Below are positions 11,170 to 22,460 of a stretch of 64,000 bases of DNA, piece after piece. The notes beneath the pieces were generated by a model. It was not told the origin of the DNA, searched no databases, and saw nothing but the letters and a program-made list of their open reading frames with translations. The DNA is from Oryzias latipes (Eukaryota; Chordata; Actinopteri; Beloniformes; Adrianichthyidae): NCBI RefSeq assembly GCF_002234675.1, contig NC_019873.2, positions 11,185,740-11,249,739 on the forward strand, given 5' to 3'. The first letter of the stretch is position 1. Every line of letters starts with the position of its first letter. A program made the translations under genes and the position numbers.

Positions 11170-14075
11170 AATAGCAATTAGGACACAATGCTCACTACTT
11201 TTGTTTGTTTTTAAAGGGGGGAATATGACGTCACCGATTTCACTTAGTGGAAATCTCATTGATATGTGCGTTTTGTGACGATTATTTACACATCTATTGA
11301 GTTCTGAAGATGAAAATGTTGATATTTTATTAAAAAATACATTCTCTTTGCAAAAATGGTTCAAACGCAATGCATTATGGTCTATATTCGCCAGTCTAGT
11401 GAGCATGGATGCAAACTGGTTGTTAGGAGAGACTTTTCTAGGGCAGATTTTGGAGTTGTAGATTCAGACGTCACTACAAAATGGTGAACGCACCATATGG
11501 TGCACGAAGTGGTGTGTAGAGAAGGCCTTCAGACAGAGCCTCAGACTTGGAGGAGATCTCGGCTTTGGTGGAGGAAGAAAGGATGGAAGTGGAGAGCTGC
11601 AGGAATACCGATGGCTTCATCAACGGCTGCAGAGATCCTGCAAACCAGCAATCAATGAATAAAACATGAATAAACCGTAAACCAAACAAAGGAGCTTCCA
11701 AACATTTGGAACCTTATCCTCCGTCATAACGACTAAACGAGGGAACATTTCATTTGTACCTTGGAAGGATAAAATAACCCACACGCTGACATAACGTAAC
11801 TCTACGACGTTATGTTACATAATAGCATCCTGCTGCAGCAATGACGTTAAATACATGAACCGTTGAGGAGTTCCTGTAGTTGAGAGAATGTCCACACTTG
11901 AGCTAAAGCTCTGGTGCTAAAGGGTTACGGTGCACTTTTCAGGGATGCAACTCACATTCCACACTCAGTGTTTTATGAGAGCGATTACTCCAGATGAAAG
12001 ATTCCTCTGCTCCTCTTCCCGCGCAGTCGCCTTCAGGATCTACGACATGGACAAGGACGGCTACATCTCCAACGGTGAGCTCTTTCAGGTGCTGAAGATG
12101 ATGGTGGGGAACAACCTGAAGGACACACAGCTGCAGCAGATCGTGGACAAGACCATCATAAACGCAGACAAGGACGGAGACGGCAGGATATCCTTTGAAG
12201 AGTTCTGTGCGGTGAGTCTCCTGTAAACTAGAGCGCAGCTGCGTTTTCTGAATCAGGACCAAAGCTAGTCGTTTTTGGCACAAAGGGACGTTCTCCTTTT
12301 AGAACCTCGTCTGGTGTTGGACCCAAAGGAAGCAGCTCTGCTTCTCTGACGGGAAGAGCTGCGTTTCAGACTCCTGGTTTCAGCTGCTTCTCCACAGCTT
12401 CAGGAGAACTGTCCTTTCAGAATAAGAGCACCGCAAAAATAGACTTGAGTTGTGGTTGGCCATCTCTCGAACTCTTCTGCTTTTTAGATTTCAGATAGCT
12501 TTTGACTTTTTTTTTCAGGCGTTCCAACTCAAAAGTGGAACCAAATCTTAAGTCAGGCAGCAAATCAGAATTCAGAATTTCCCTAAAAACAAAGTAGTTG
12601 TTGTAGTAACACTTTAAGAAAGCTCTAGACTAAAAAACAGCAGATAAGCTTTAAGGCTGAAACCGGATTGTTAGTTTGTGGAACTTTAGATATTTCCGTT
12701 AAATATAAAGCAGCCCCATCTGCTGATTATTTATTATTCATCATTTTCCAATTTGAGAGGACAGTTTCTTTAGTCTGAAAGAACTTATTTTTTTAATCAG
12801 AGTTTTCTTCATGTTGTTCAACCAATCAGGGATTTTGTTCAACCAATCAGGGTTTAGAATCAGGATGGCCCCGCCCACATTTGAATAAGCGCACAGAAAA
12901 ACTTCAAAAATGCTCAAATTGATTTTAACAATCATTTTTTTGTGTCCCTTTGAATAAAATGATCATGTCCAGCAGCAGTTTAGGGCTGGAAGACCGGATT
13001 GTTTTCTCAAATCTTCATTTCTACGTGATGCTTTTAAGAAAAACATTTCCCCCTGCCACAAACTGAAAGACACGCCAAACTTCCCGTTGACATCACAGCG
13101 AGAGAAACGGTCAAAGAAATGAATGGGGCCAAAATCTCTGATGGGACTCATAAAAATATTTCAAAATCCACTTATGAAACCAGAACACACCTGTCGGGGA
13201 CACGCAAAGGAAGTTTGAAAATAATTATGGGATGGCCACTATGGACCTATGATTTGGCGGCCATTTTGTTGCAAATATTTGCTGATTTTCACATTTTCCC
13301 CACAATCTACAAATCGGGAAGCTGCTTAGGAAAAACGGTTGGATTTAAGGAATTGAATTGTCTGACATTTATATCCAAATATTGTGAAAATGAAATGCAT
13401 GAATCCACGGCTGGAGCCGATCGAAACAGTATGACATACAATATGAAGAGATGAGGAATGTGGGCGTGGCTAACAAAACCTCTGTTGCCAAGGAAATCCA
13501 AAAGTTTACTTTTGCCAAGTCTTCTTAAAACGATGTAGACATGTTCGTCGTCTCCAGGCGACCAAAGAATTAAATGGTTGCAACGGAGACAAAACCAACA
13601 GAAGAAGTTTGTTTTTCCAGAAGTTTGTCCCAAGCGGCTCTGATCATGATGGTCTGAGCCAATGAGGAAAGGAGGGGGTCAGGTAGCGCCTCCTGCAGGC
13701 CACACAACGCCAAGAACCTGCTATGAGAATCAATGAAAAAAATCACCTAAAAGTTAAAAAAAAAACAACCTCAAGGTCTGAAGTATTTCAAAGCATAAAA
13801 TATGTCCAAAGTACAATTAATGATGACATCTACAGTAGTATTTGGAGAAGCCAAAAAATAATAACAAGTAAACGTGATTCTGGAAATCCAAACAGCTACT
13901 CGGCGCAGCATTTAGGAATAATTTCAACCAATCTTTTGGTTGTCTTATGTCGCAGATTTGGAGGAAACGAAGGGAAATTCCTGGACTGATGAGTGCCTGT
14001 TGCCCCGCCCCCTTCTTCTTCCTGCAGGTGGTTGGAGGTCTCGATATACACAAAAAGATGGTGGTGGACGTGTGA
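2027..14075 (+). CDS. ppp3r1: Calcineurin subunit B (protein phosphatase 3 regulatory subunit)
   Basis: Calcineurin B is the calcium-binding regulatory subunit of the calcium/calmodulin-dependent phosphatase PP2B, which dephosphorylates NFAT among others. Coding exons: 2027-2066, 9760-9936, 10340-10399, 12027-12211 and 14028-14075 (stop TGA). All introns are AG/GT and phases join perfectly, giving 169 codons; with the Met from an upstream exon outside the window the protein is 170 aa, the usual family length. The first exon begins [13 protein letters not shown], leaving Gly2 for N-myristoylation. Four EF-hand loops are visible: [24 protein letters not shown] (exon at 9760), [12 protein letters not shown] and [12 protein letters not shown] (exon at 12027), all with intact Asp/Glu ligands. 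The C-terminus is [12 protein letters not shown]. The neighbours match human 2p14. Teleosts may have two copies and I cannot say which this is. Confidence 0.97.
2844..2869. repeat. (AAAT)n microsatellite
   Basis: About six tandem AAAT units lie in ppp3r1 intron 2. Confidence 0.9.
4530..4770. repeat. SINE-like dispersed repeat, copy 1
   Basis: The segment has the pattern of a common fish repeat: a CATTCACACACCAGTG-type stretch, then a GGGATCAAACCGCCGACC block, then a GACCACCTGC...CCGCCTGAACCACTGCCG end. Related copies lie at about 27810-28085 and 62485-62690. The block resembles a tRNA-type B box followed by an accepting-stem-like end, but no clear A box is seen. It could be a SINE or the tail of a larger retroelement. 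Confidence 0.55.
5079..5090. repeat. Poly-C tract followed by (GC)n
   Basis: A run of twelve C is followed by GCGCGCGC. This is simple sequence in ppp3r1 intron 2. Confidence 0.85.
5273..5293. repeat. 21-nt G homopolymer
   Basis: An uninterrupted run of 21 G lies in ppp3r1 intron 2. It is prone to slippage and quadruplex formation, so its length may be an assembly estimate. Confidence 0.9.
5482..6105. mobile_element. Non-autonomous hAT-type element, 624 bp
   Basis: The termini read TAGAGCCCTGC and, on the other strand, TAGAGGGCTGC, an 11-bp inverted repeat with two mismatches. The element is flanked by identical 8-bp duplications GTTTAGAA at 5474-5481 and 6106-6113, the hAT signature. Subterminal regions at both ends carry CCCGC-rich, GC-rich motifs (around 5500-5590 and 6030-6085), while the middle contains a GAGGCGGGGCGGGGCG block. 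No transposase coding is visible, so it must have been mobilised in trans. Confidence 0.85.
6115..6380 (-). repeat. Lineage-specific dispersed repeat (family A), inverted copy
   Basis: The reverse complement shares a long run of words with 6915-7145, 32485-32700 and 35485-35700: a GGTAGGGGTGTGGCC start, CAAGCTCACTCCTGATTGG, GGTTGCCATAGAAA, ACTCAGACCAATCAC and a TGATGTCACACTCACTCGG-type end. I do not recognise the family by name and no coding is visible. Confidence 0.7.
6915..7145 (+). repeat. Lineage-specific dispersed repeat (family A), direct copy
   Basis: It shares GGTAGGGGTGTGGCCTTCC, GTTGCCATAGAAACAATGAC, a GGCGGCATCCATATCAC block and the terminal CCTCGGTCCAGTTCTCAT with the other family A copies. 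It is inverted relative to the copy at 6115-6380, making a spaced inverted pair about 0.5 kb apart. A G-run (7101-7113) interrupts it. Confidence 0.7.
8300..9097 (+). repeat. Dispersed repeat family C, longest copy
   Basis: Matching words recur at 17770-18090, 29540-29885 and, inverted, about 44135-44440, with a fragment near 25240-25330: TTTTAACATGTTCTTGTGG, an AATCAGGAGCAGAT block, a CCACAAACTCCC-like block, a TTTCTGCAGAGC-type block and the terminal ATGATCGGAGTGGGACTTT. Copies sit inside introns of three of the four genes. I have no name for the family and see no open frame in it. Confidence 0.65.
10400..12026 (+). other. ppp3r1: ppp3r1 intron 4
   Basis: This 1.6-kb intron runs from GTAAGT to GCGCAG. 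It contains a TA microsatellite (11088-11166); otherwise I see nothing recognisable. Confidence 0.7.
11088..11166. repeat. (TA)n microsatellite
   Basis: About 80 bp of TA dinucleotides are interrupted twice by TTTTA. Confidence 0.95.
12212..14027 (+). other. ppp3r1: ppp3r1 intron 5
   Basis: The intron runs from GTGAGT to CTGCAG. Its second half (about 13230-13650) is a dispersed repeat (family B) also found, inverted, near 61050-61330 and, in part, at 33385-33520. No coding is seen. Confidence 0.7.
13230..13650 (+). repeat. Dispersed repeat family B
   Basis: Characteristic words are CAAGGAAATCCAAAAGTTTAC, a GGCGACCAAA block after a TCGTCGTCTCC-like motif, and GTTGCAACGGAGAC. They are shared with 33385-33520 (direct) and 61050-61330 (inverted). 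The family is unnamed to me and there is no coding capacity. Confidence 0.6.
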
Positions 14076-15520
14076 GGCGCCGCCTGCTTGCCGCCCCCGC
14101 CGTCCCCCTTCGCCCTTGACACCACCTCTGAAGTTCTGCTGAAGACGAAAACGCTCTCCGTGTTAACTCCATGGAAGTATTCTCTCTCTGTGACGCCACC
14201 TTTTGTTTCCACCACGCCTCTCCAAGCCAACGCCGAAGTGTTATCGGACCAGCAACCCTCCCTCCTCCCCCCCCCCCCGGTCACAGCGCTTTCAGAGACC
14301 GCAGGACACCCACCAGTCATCTGCAGGAGCATCTCCACTTTGGGATGAGGGGGAGGAAAGGGGGGGCGCTGGGAAGAGGCTGCTTCATTCTCCACTCTTT
14401 TCTTTTTCAGGGGGGGGTGACTTTTTGTTGTATTTATTTTCTTTTTGTTGGTCTTTTATAAAGAAAACATAAGTATATCCACGGTTGTCTTGTGAAGGGG
14501 GGGGGTGTAGTGTAGGGTATGAAGTGCCAACCAGAACATATCCGGTCCTCGCCATCCAACCTGACGACGAGTCCAAACCCAAAATACTAAAATCCTGGCG
14601 GTTTTCATCAGATCGCCCACAAAAGTAGAAAAACAGCAACCGAGGCGCCGCCGCCGTTTCCACATCCGGCTTTTTTATTGATCAGCGCGAGCCCACATCG
14701 TAAGAGGGGGAGGGGGGGCGCCTGTCTGCACACACCCCCTTCCTCCTTTGTCACTGTGGCTCCGCCTCCTTTCAGGAAAAACTCTAAATACCACCGCCTC
14801 CTTCCCTCCCTCCCTCCCTCCTTCCTCCCATCGGGTTTCGAACCGCCACATCTGGAGTGCTCCGTCGTCGCCCCCCCCCTTCTTCCCCTGATCCCAAAGC
14901 TCTGCACGGCTTGGGCCTCCCTGTGCTTGCATGACATGGAATTATATATTTTATTTTTTGTTGTGCATGTAGATCAATTTTTTTGAAATAATCCTCTTGT
15001 TTACACATGGATGGTGATGTTAATATATTTAAGAATTTAACGGTATACAATATGGATGTTGCCAAACTTTGGTAAATGTACACATATTATTATGGGAGGT
15101 GATCCAAATGAACTGAACTACATGTAACTTTTGTATTTACCCGGGTCAGCGACGTGCTTCGATTCCAGTCGCAGTTGCATATCTGATCCTGTCTCAAACT
15201 GCCACACTGTACTCAGCTTAAAGGGGAAATCTGACTTTTCTTTTTGTTTGTTTGTTTGTTTTCTTTCTTTTGTATATAAGTATTTGTTCAATGCAGTTCT
15301 GGCTCTCTGTTATCTGTATAGTTCAGGCCGCGCTTTAGTTTGTAAGTGCTACTTTTTCTCTGAGGGACTTTAGGTTTGAGCGGGGAAATGGGAAAAAGAT
15401 TTGAACCTTTTGTTTTCCTTTTTCTGCATGCTGCATCTTATGCTGTGGGACTGTTGGAAACTTGATACTGTATGAAAATGAAATCAAATTTAAATAAACT
15501 TTGAAATGTTGTAAGTACCA
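14076..15520 (+). other. ppp3r1: ppp3r1 3'UTR
   Basis: Sequence after the TGA stop continues about 1.4 kb to a canonical AATAAA at 15493-15498. The first 850 bp is unusually C/G-run rich (for example 14268-14278, 14411-14417, 14498-14505 and a CCCTCCCTCCCTCC tract near 14808); the rest is AT-rich. The cleavage site is inferred about 20 nt after the signal. Frames on the opposite strand here are treated as chance. Confidence 0.8.
15493..15498 (+). terminator. ppp3r1: ppp3r1 polyadenylation signal AATAAA
   Basis: A canonical AATAAA is followed within 30 nt by GT-rich sequence (GAAATGTTGTAAG). Confidence 0.8.
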
Positions 15521-16447
15521 AGATTCTGTAGTACCTGGTGCAGCATCTAAATCCACCATAAAGGTAGTCTCTTTGTTAAATATATTTTTTAAACTTTGTT
15601 TTAATCCCAAAGTACTATTTCATATTAGGATAGTTCAGATTTCATTTAGTACTTTTATTGTAGAATATCAACATTAAACTACTTTCAACTTTTACACTAT
15701 ATGTGAAAATAAACCAAATATTCTGTTTTTTTTCTGCCTGGTAAACATTCACAAAAAGAAAAAGGATTTTTTTCATTTTTACAACGAACCATTTCAAGTT
15801 TTTTGAGTGAGCATTATTTGCTGTTCTGGACATTGGTACAGCTTTGATCAACTATATAAAGGTAGTATTTAAGTGTAAAGGAATTTATTTTATATGAAAG
15901 CATTCCTTTCACTGTCCAAGGCACTTTAACATTGGGAGTAGGGTCATTCTGGACCCCACAAGATAACATAGGATACCCCATCTGCAGCAGTTTGCAGAAA
16001 TGTACATGAAAGCACGGAGGTGGAGGTATAGTCATTAGGTTTCAGGCTCAAGGTTTTACTCCTGTGAATAATGGAACCCATTTATCTTTTCATTCTAAAC
16101 TCTTGTTTGGTTTTTTATTATTGCTTGTCAAGAAAAATTAAGTAAATTAGTATCTTGGTTTAAAATCAGAGCAGCAGTTCAATCAGCTTTTTCCTTTGTG
16201 GAGATCCGCTGTAACTTTCTGCTTTAGCTAGCATGTTGAGCATATTTGGGGCTTTGACTGGCATGTTTAGTATCGTGTGTTAATTGGCAGGTTTAGCATC
16301 ATTTAGTTTGAGCTCCTCGGTCACTTTAACAGTTGATAGTTTGCTTCATCAGCTATAAACAGTTTAAAGTGTTAGATTTCTTATTTTATTTTCAATAAAA
16401 CATTGAGACAGAATAAAACAGGATGCAGACATGTTGGTTTCTTTAGG

Positions 16448-16453
16448 TTTATT
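16448..16453 (-). terminator. pno1: pno1 polyadenylation signal AATAAA
   Basis: The reverse strand reads GTAAATAAACC about 135 nt after the pno1 stop codon. It is the nearest canonical signal and gives a short 3'UTR (about 16430-16588). The gap between the two convergent poly(A) sites is about 0.9 kb and holds nothing recognisable. Confidence 0.75.
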
Positions 16454-16588
16454 TACAAATAATGTCTTCTGAAATCCGTCCCTCATGAACACAGCAGATC
16501 AAAAGTTAGACTTCTGACCCCCGCAGGTATGAAAGTGGAAGACTCCTCCCCTCTGAGAAGGTCAATCCCGGAACTAGCCAGTCCATGT

Positions 16589-19500
16589 TCAGAATCGCTC
16601 GGCGGTCCTGCTGGCCACGGCTCTGATGTTTCCGTAGACCTTTGAAGGTGGACTTCCTGTGGGGGTGAAGGGGGGGTGGAAAGGTCACATCCTTGTTCTC
16701 AGAACATCAGACGGCATCAATCATTACAGGAAAAGTCCAGCCTACCTAAGATTAAATTACATATTGCTGTCCGGGCCATCTTGATGTTCTGGAAAGAACC
16801 TAAAATGTGGATTTTTCTGAGAGATGAGAAAGAGGGAGGAGTTAGCCAAATGGCCCCGCCCTGATCCGTTTCCTGCGGTGACACTCACGTGTCTGCGAGC
16901 ACAATGCGGGTCTTGGTGACGTTTTCGATGGTGAACTTGGTTTTTCCTCCCTTCCCTGCGATTCTCCCGATGGCTCTGGACAGATGGTCGCCCTTCAGCG
17001 GCTTCACTGCAGAAACACCAGCAGAACTTTCAGGCCCGAGTCGGGCGGCGAGCGCAGTACCGGGGAGCCGCGGCCTTACCGTCTGTCACGTCAAAGCTTT
17101 CCAGGAAAAGCTCATCTAATCTGATGAGCGCCATGGCGTCCTGAGAGAGGAAAGGTCAGGGGTGTGAGCGACTCGGCAAATACACACCTTCTTACTAAAA
17201 AAGTTCTGAACTCACATCAACCTGGAACCCGAGAACAAAGGCTTTAACGAAATCTGCAGCTTTGGTGAGCGCGGCGATGTCCTGCGTCTCTTTACACGTC
17301 TGACAGAAAGGGGAGGGGTTACGACAAGAACTGAACAGGAAGTAGCAGACCGCGGGAAGGAAGCTCACTTTGATTTCCACATTTCTGGTTTTCAGGTTAA
17401 ACCTGACTTGAAGCTGCAGGTTCTCCACGATGGGAGTGAAGATCTTCAGCCAGTTCTCCTTCAGCGGCGTGTACCTATGAGCCGGGACGGCAACCTTCCT
17501 CATCTCATCAGAACCCTGGAACACACAAAAAAAAACAGCCGTAGATTTATGTCAAACTTTTTTACAAACAAAGTAATTTCTAATCCCTTTTTAAAAAAAC
17601 TAGATTTCTTAAAAAAAAAAATCTGAAGCCGAACAAATGCATATCTGTGGGCAGCTCATTGTTGTTGCCGTGGCAACAGGAAAGGTGAACTGTTTGACTC
17701 TGCCCTACTTGTCCTGTAAAGGCTGAGCAAATATCTTTCAAAAACTCCAGAATTTTTCAGAGATCCATGACGGTGTTCAGACTCCCATGAAAAATTGTGT
17801 TTTTAACATGTTCTTGTGGCGTTTTTCTTATGATGGAGAACATACATGAAGAAAGTTTAGCTCAACATTCCATTTCTTACTCTCTTTATTCAAAAAGTTG
17901 TGAATCAGGAGCAGATGAGAAAAATGCAGTTTGGAAAAGATCATTTTTGTGATGATAAAAAAAAAAAAAAAAAAAACTGGGCGGGGCCACAAACTTTCTT
18001 CCATGCATCCATGTATGTATTGATCTGAGAATCTGGTTCAAAACTGACAGCTGGTTAGCTCCAATATTGCTCGCCCTTTTTGTTGCAGAGGAATGTAAAC
18101 GTGCTCAACCGTCAGGCACAGTCAGGACAAGAAGAAGTCAAACACGAACCAGGAGGTCCAACTGCTGATCAGAGGACGACAGAAGCCCAGCACTCCATTG
18201 AATCCAGAATGATTTTTTTGTTTACTTTTAGACTTTAGAAGTTTAAGATTTAAAATCTCTGCTTGGTTTTAGGCCTTCTTCAAATCAGTCTTCCGGTATC
18301 ACAGATCAGTTTTTTAATGCTCTCGGAGTAGATTTTAAAGTCACAGAAACAATCTGTGATTGTTTTGTTCTGTTTGGTGGAAGAAAAAATGTGATAAATC
18401 ATGTTTAAAAATGCACTTTTTACTGAACAGTTTGGCTCCCGTAACTGCTTTTTTTAATTATTAATGGAAATTCATGACTGCAGACAAATCAAAGTTTGGT
18501 TCTAATGGTGGTGAGTTTGAAGTCAGTCTGAAACGCAGCTCAAACACGTCAGAATTTTGATCAATGAAGAAGAATCTTAGCGCAGGAAATGAAATTTGAA
18601 AATGTACCACGTCTGAAAAGGAGAGGAGATTCAATGGTTTCTTTATTGCCATCCAAGGACATTGTTTTATCCAGTAGTTTGATTTAAACAGCATACTGTT
18701 AATTTTTAAATTTAAATAGCATGTCATTTAAAATGGTTCTAATAATAAACAAAAAGTGATTTTGGAGAGAAGCTCTGTGGTATTATAGATAGTAGAGATC
18801 CGTCTGTGCAGAGCTATCCAGGAGTATTTTGCTTAGGGTCACGTGATCCCAGGAACCAATCAGACGTCAATACCAAGTTCAGTCATCATAGGCCCTTAGG
18901 TAAAAAAAAAAAGTTGAAGTGGTAAAAGACATTACATCTTGGCACTTTTAAAAGTGCTAAACAGTGTGAAGAAATCAAAGAGGCCCCACGTGCGCCACCC
19001 GCTGTCCATAAGGAGACACTGCAGGAATGTTTTATTGGGCCGCATCAAATGTCAGATACACTTGACAGTTCCCGTTATAATTTATTAAAAACGGACAGAG
19101 ACATTCTTAAATTACACTAAATATAAACTACTTGACTCATGGGAAAAGTATTGCTCACAAACGTGACATACATCCAAAAGTATTAACATTTATTTATGTA
19201 CTTATGTCTTCTAACTTTAAATTCGTGTAAAGTAAATCTTGTACAGAATATTTTCTATATAGAAAAGAGCAAAACATACGAATATTTTTGTAATTTGGTG
19301 CAAGAATATATTAATATCGGTAAAGAAAAACTTGAAAAACAACAAATACGTTATTTGGTATCGCCCATCCTTGCTTCACTACTTGTGCACATGCGCAAAG
19401 CATCTCAATATTTAAAGGAACAGCGCTTTGGCAAAACAAGCGTTTTTAAGTCGGTTTCGCGTTTGTGGTTTACCCGTGAAATCGCAGAGGCAGAAATGAA

Positions 19501-19699
19501 AACACATTGTAAATACCCGTAGTTTGTCAGCTGAGATGGGTGGAAAATGCGGGCGTTTATTTGGCTGTTCGACCTCCATGGTCGTGCCTCCGTCTGGCTC
19601 CAGTTTTCTCTTCTGGCTCTTCTTTGACTTCACTTTCGTAAACGATTCCCCGTCATCGTGCTTCTCCGGCGCCGTAGCTCCGCTTTCACTGGCGTCCAT
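16589..19699 (-). CDS. pno1: RNA-binding protein PNO1 (partner of NOB1)
   Basis: PNO1 (yeast Dim2) is a nucleolar/cytoplasmic KH-domain factor that binds pre-40S particles and positions the NOB1 nuclease for 3' end processing of 18S rRNA. Coding exons on the reverse strand, in order: 19699-19517, 17515-17369, 17299-17216, 17140-17080, 17006-16889, 16816-16746 and 16656-16589 (stop TGA). All junctions are GT-AG and phases fit, giving 243 aa, close to the roughly 250 aa of vertebrate orthologues. The start is [11 protein letters not shown]; the variable, lysine-rich N-terminus ends at residue 61. Conserved blocks follow: [19 protein letters not shown], a [17 protein letters not shown] block, and a KH-type loop [12 protein letters not shown] at about residues 172-183; the C-terminus is [17 protein letters not shown]. 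It shares a divergent upstream region with dnaaf10. Confidence 0.97.
17516..19516 (-). other. pno1: pno1 intron 1
   Basis: This 2.0-kb intron holds a family C repeat copy (17770-18090), an A homopolymer of about 20 nt near 17957-17976 and AT-rich unique sequence. A 108-codon frame on the + strand overlapping pno1 exon 1 (19196-19522) looks random. Confidence 0.7.
17770..18090 (+). repeat. Dispersed repeat family C, copy in pno1 intron 1
   Basis: It matches the 8300-9097 copy from TTTTTAACATGTTCTTGTGG through AATCAGGAGCAGAT and the block ending CTCCAATATTGCT. It is truncated before the family's right end. Confidence 0.65.
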
Positions 19700-20120
19700 G
19701 GCAAAATACAGTCTTTAAAAGTTTAATAAAGTCCTTAAAAGGGTGGTGTGGACTGAACGGGGGGACGCACGAGATTGCCCTCGTGCACTGAAAAGGACCC
19801 CAAGGGTGGCGTCGTCGACGCTCGAAACAAAATGTTATTACCAGGTGTATCAAAAAGTACAATTTAAATGTAATTTAATCACCATCCCGCTTTTTAAATC
19901 CAAATAACTGTAAAAAAAATATTTATGTATGTGCTTTAAGAATAATTTAATGTATTTATTTTTAAATATCGGGAGAAAATCAGGCATATTTGTGGGCACC
20001 TATAAAGTCAGGACCTAACGTTGATATTTTGGTAGATTTTCTGTAGCGCAAAGTTCTATTTGATGTTCGATGTTTGCTTTGGTTTATTCGCTTAAATCGT
20101 AGTTTTCTGCTTCGGTGAAT
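19700..20120. promoter_or_regulatory. Divergent pno1/dnaaf10 promoter region
   Basis: The two start codons are 421 bp apart in head-to-head orientation, so this interval must contain both 5'UTRs and both transcription starts. The pno1-proximal third is GC-rich with a CpG cluster around GGCGTCGTCGACGC (19807-19820); the dnaaf10 side is AT-rich. No TATA box is at a convincing position. Bidirectional transcription is inferred from geometry alone. Confidence 0.65.
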
Positions 20121-22381
20121 ATGTCGTCTTCGCTGTCAAAGCCTCAGATCATCGCGCATGCTCACACGGGTCTAAACTTCACTGTGTTCGACTGTAAGTG
20201 GATCCCCTGCAGCGCCAAGTTTGTTTGTTTGGGCAACTTTCCGAGAGGAACCGGGGTGATCCAGATCCACGAGCTGCAGCACGGAGAAGTACAGCTTGTT
20301 AAAGAGGTGCACTGATGTCTTCATGTTGAAATCTTTCACCTTTAACCTCAACGAGCTGCTCTGAGCTGTCCAGAGAAGGTTTTCTCGCTTGTAGCCATGG
20401 CAACCCTAACCCAGCAAACACAGATTGAGTGCTAAGAATATAAGAACCTGTGATGTTTTTCAGCTCGAGAAACCCAAACCTATAAAGTGTGGCACGTTTG
20501 GGGCATCTTCCCTGCAGACCAGACACATAGCAACCGGGGATTTTGATGGAAATCTAAATATCTGGTATTTTGTCTGCATTTTCTCCTGCAAAAATCCATG
20601 TGTTGTGTTTTTCTGAGGTGATTTCTGAACAGATTTGTCATGGACAGGAATCTAGAGGCTGCTGATGTGCCTGTGTACTCTGTGAAGGCCCATAAGGAAA
20701 TAGTCAACAGTATAGACGGAGTCGGAGGTCTGGGAATCGGAGAAGGCGCTCCTGAGATAGTGACCGGCAGCAGAGATGGTGAAGGCCATAGAGGCAAGAC
20801 ACAGTTAGAACAGCAAGAGTGGATCTGAGGTTCTGTTGGGTTTTCACAGGAACAGTAAAGGTGTGGGATCCCAGACAGAGAGACTGGCCTGTGGCCAACA
20901 TGGAACCACTTGAAGGGGAAACCAGGAGGGACTGCTGGACTGTTGCATTCGGTGAGCAGAATTTTCAAAATAAAAGTTTTCACTTCTAAACCATAAGGAT
21001 ATAATGCTACCTATTCAGAGGACAGGAAAGTCCCTGTTTGACACCACAAAAGATGGTAAAGGTGAAGTTCAGTTTGATGCTACAGCATGCTGAGGTATCA
21101 CTAAAGTCATATGGATCACCGTAAGGGTTCTGAAGTGTCAAAACGTTCAAATTTGTTCCGGTTAATTTAAATAAACGAACATTTTTCCTGAAAATCCTCA
21201 AAAATGTGATTGAATAAAGCAATTCTGCAGAGAAGGGTGGAACCAAATTTGTCCACAGGCACCAAAAATGTAATCAGACACAGCATAGCAGAAAATATAG
21301 ACACATTTGTTCCTTACGAATCAAAATCGTCATTGGGTTGTGATTGTTTGACACCATAAAGCCTTTGACACTGTGAATTATGCCACAGTTCTGGCTTAAA
21401 TATGATTTATCTTCATCCTGCTGTTTATTTTAGTAAAATAAAGTTCTATAACATTCTATAATTGTGTACAACAGTACAGAACTTTTTGAAATCCTTCATA
21501 AATTTGTGAAAGCCTGTTTTTTATTCGTTTGGCCTCATAACCGGCTTTCTTAAAACGATTTCAGGTCACGCCTTCAACCAAGAGGACCGATGCGTTTGTG
21601 CCGGCTACGACAACGGAGACGTCAAGCTGTTTGACCTGAGGAACATGTCTCTGCGATGGGAAACCAACATCAAGAACGGGGTGGGCTGAGGACATTACTC
21701 GTTTATGTGCGTGATCATAAATGATGCTGTGATTCTGTGTGGGTTCTCACTGGGATTCCTTTTTCCTGCGTTACGTTCAGGTTTGCTGCGTGGAGTTTGA
21801 CAGGAAAGATATCAACATGAACAAGCTGGTGGCCACGTCTCTGGAGGGCCGGTTCCACGTGTTTGACATGAGGACGCAGCACCACACCAAAGGCTTTGCC
21901 TCTGTTTCTGAAAAGGTAACAAACCTTTGGGGACTCAGTCAGGTGCACCATTTTAGCATTTCCAGAAAGAGACAGCATCCCTCTAAAAACAACAGCAGTC
22001 AAAGCAAACAGAACTGTTTTGCTGCAAATGTCTTGAAGCAGGAGCCAGTCTGCTCACAAAGGAGCTGCAAACATTTGTTTTTTGCTCAGCTGGAAGATCA
22101 ACTGATCAAATGTTTTTTTTCTAATGAAGGTGAACATTAAATTCACAAATTCAAACGTTCAATGTTCAGAACAATTTGAGCATAACCAACACTATTTCTC
22201 ATTTCTATCTCTTATTTTTATTTCATTATTTCATTGCTTTCACATATGTAGTGAAATGTAACTTTTCAGTTTGTTTTGGCTTTTGTTTTATTATTTAAGT
22301 GCCTCAAGGGCCTGAATCATTCTTTTCTTAAGCCTTTCAGAGTAACGTATGTCCATATACATGATGATTATATATATGATG

Positions 22382-22460
<79 letters not shown>

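Noticed and set aside
13817-14395. 192-codon reverse frame over the last ppp3r1 exon and 3'UTR
   Set aside because: It is antisense to a confirmed exon and made of proline/glycine-rich translations of homopolymer tracts.
19196-19522. 108-codon forward frame overlapping pno1 exon 1
   Set aside because: It is mostly intronic AT-rich sequence antisense to pno1 with no family resemblance.
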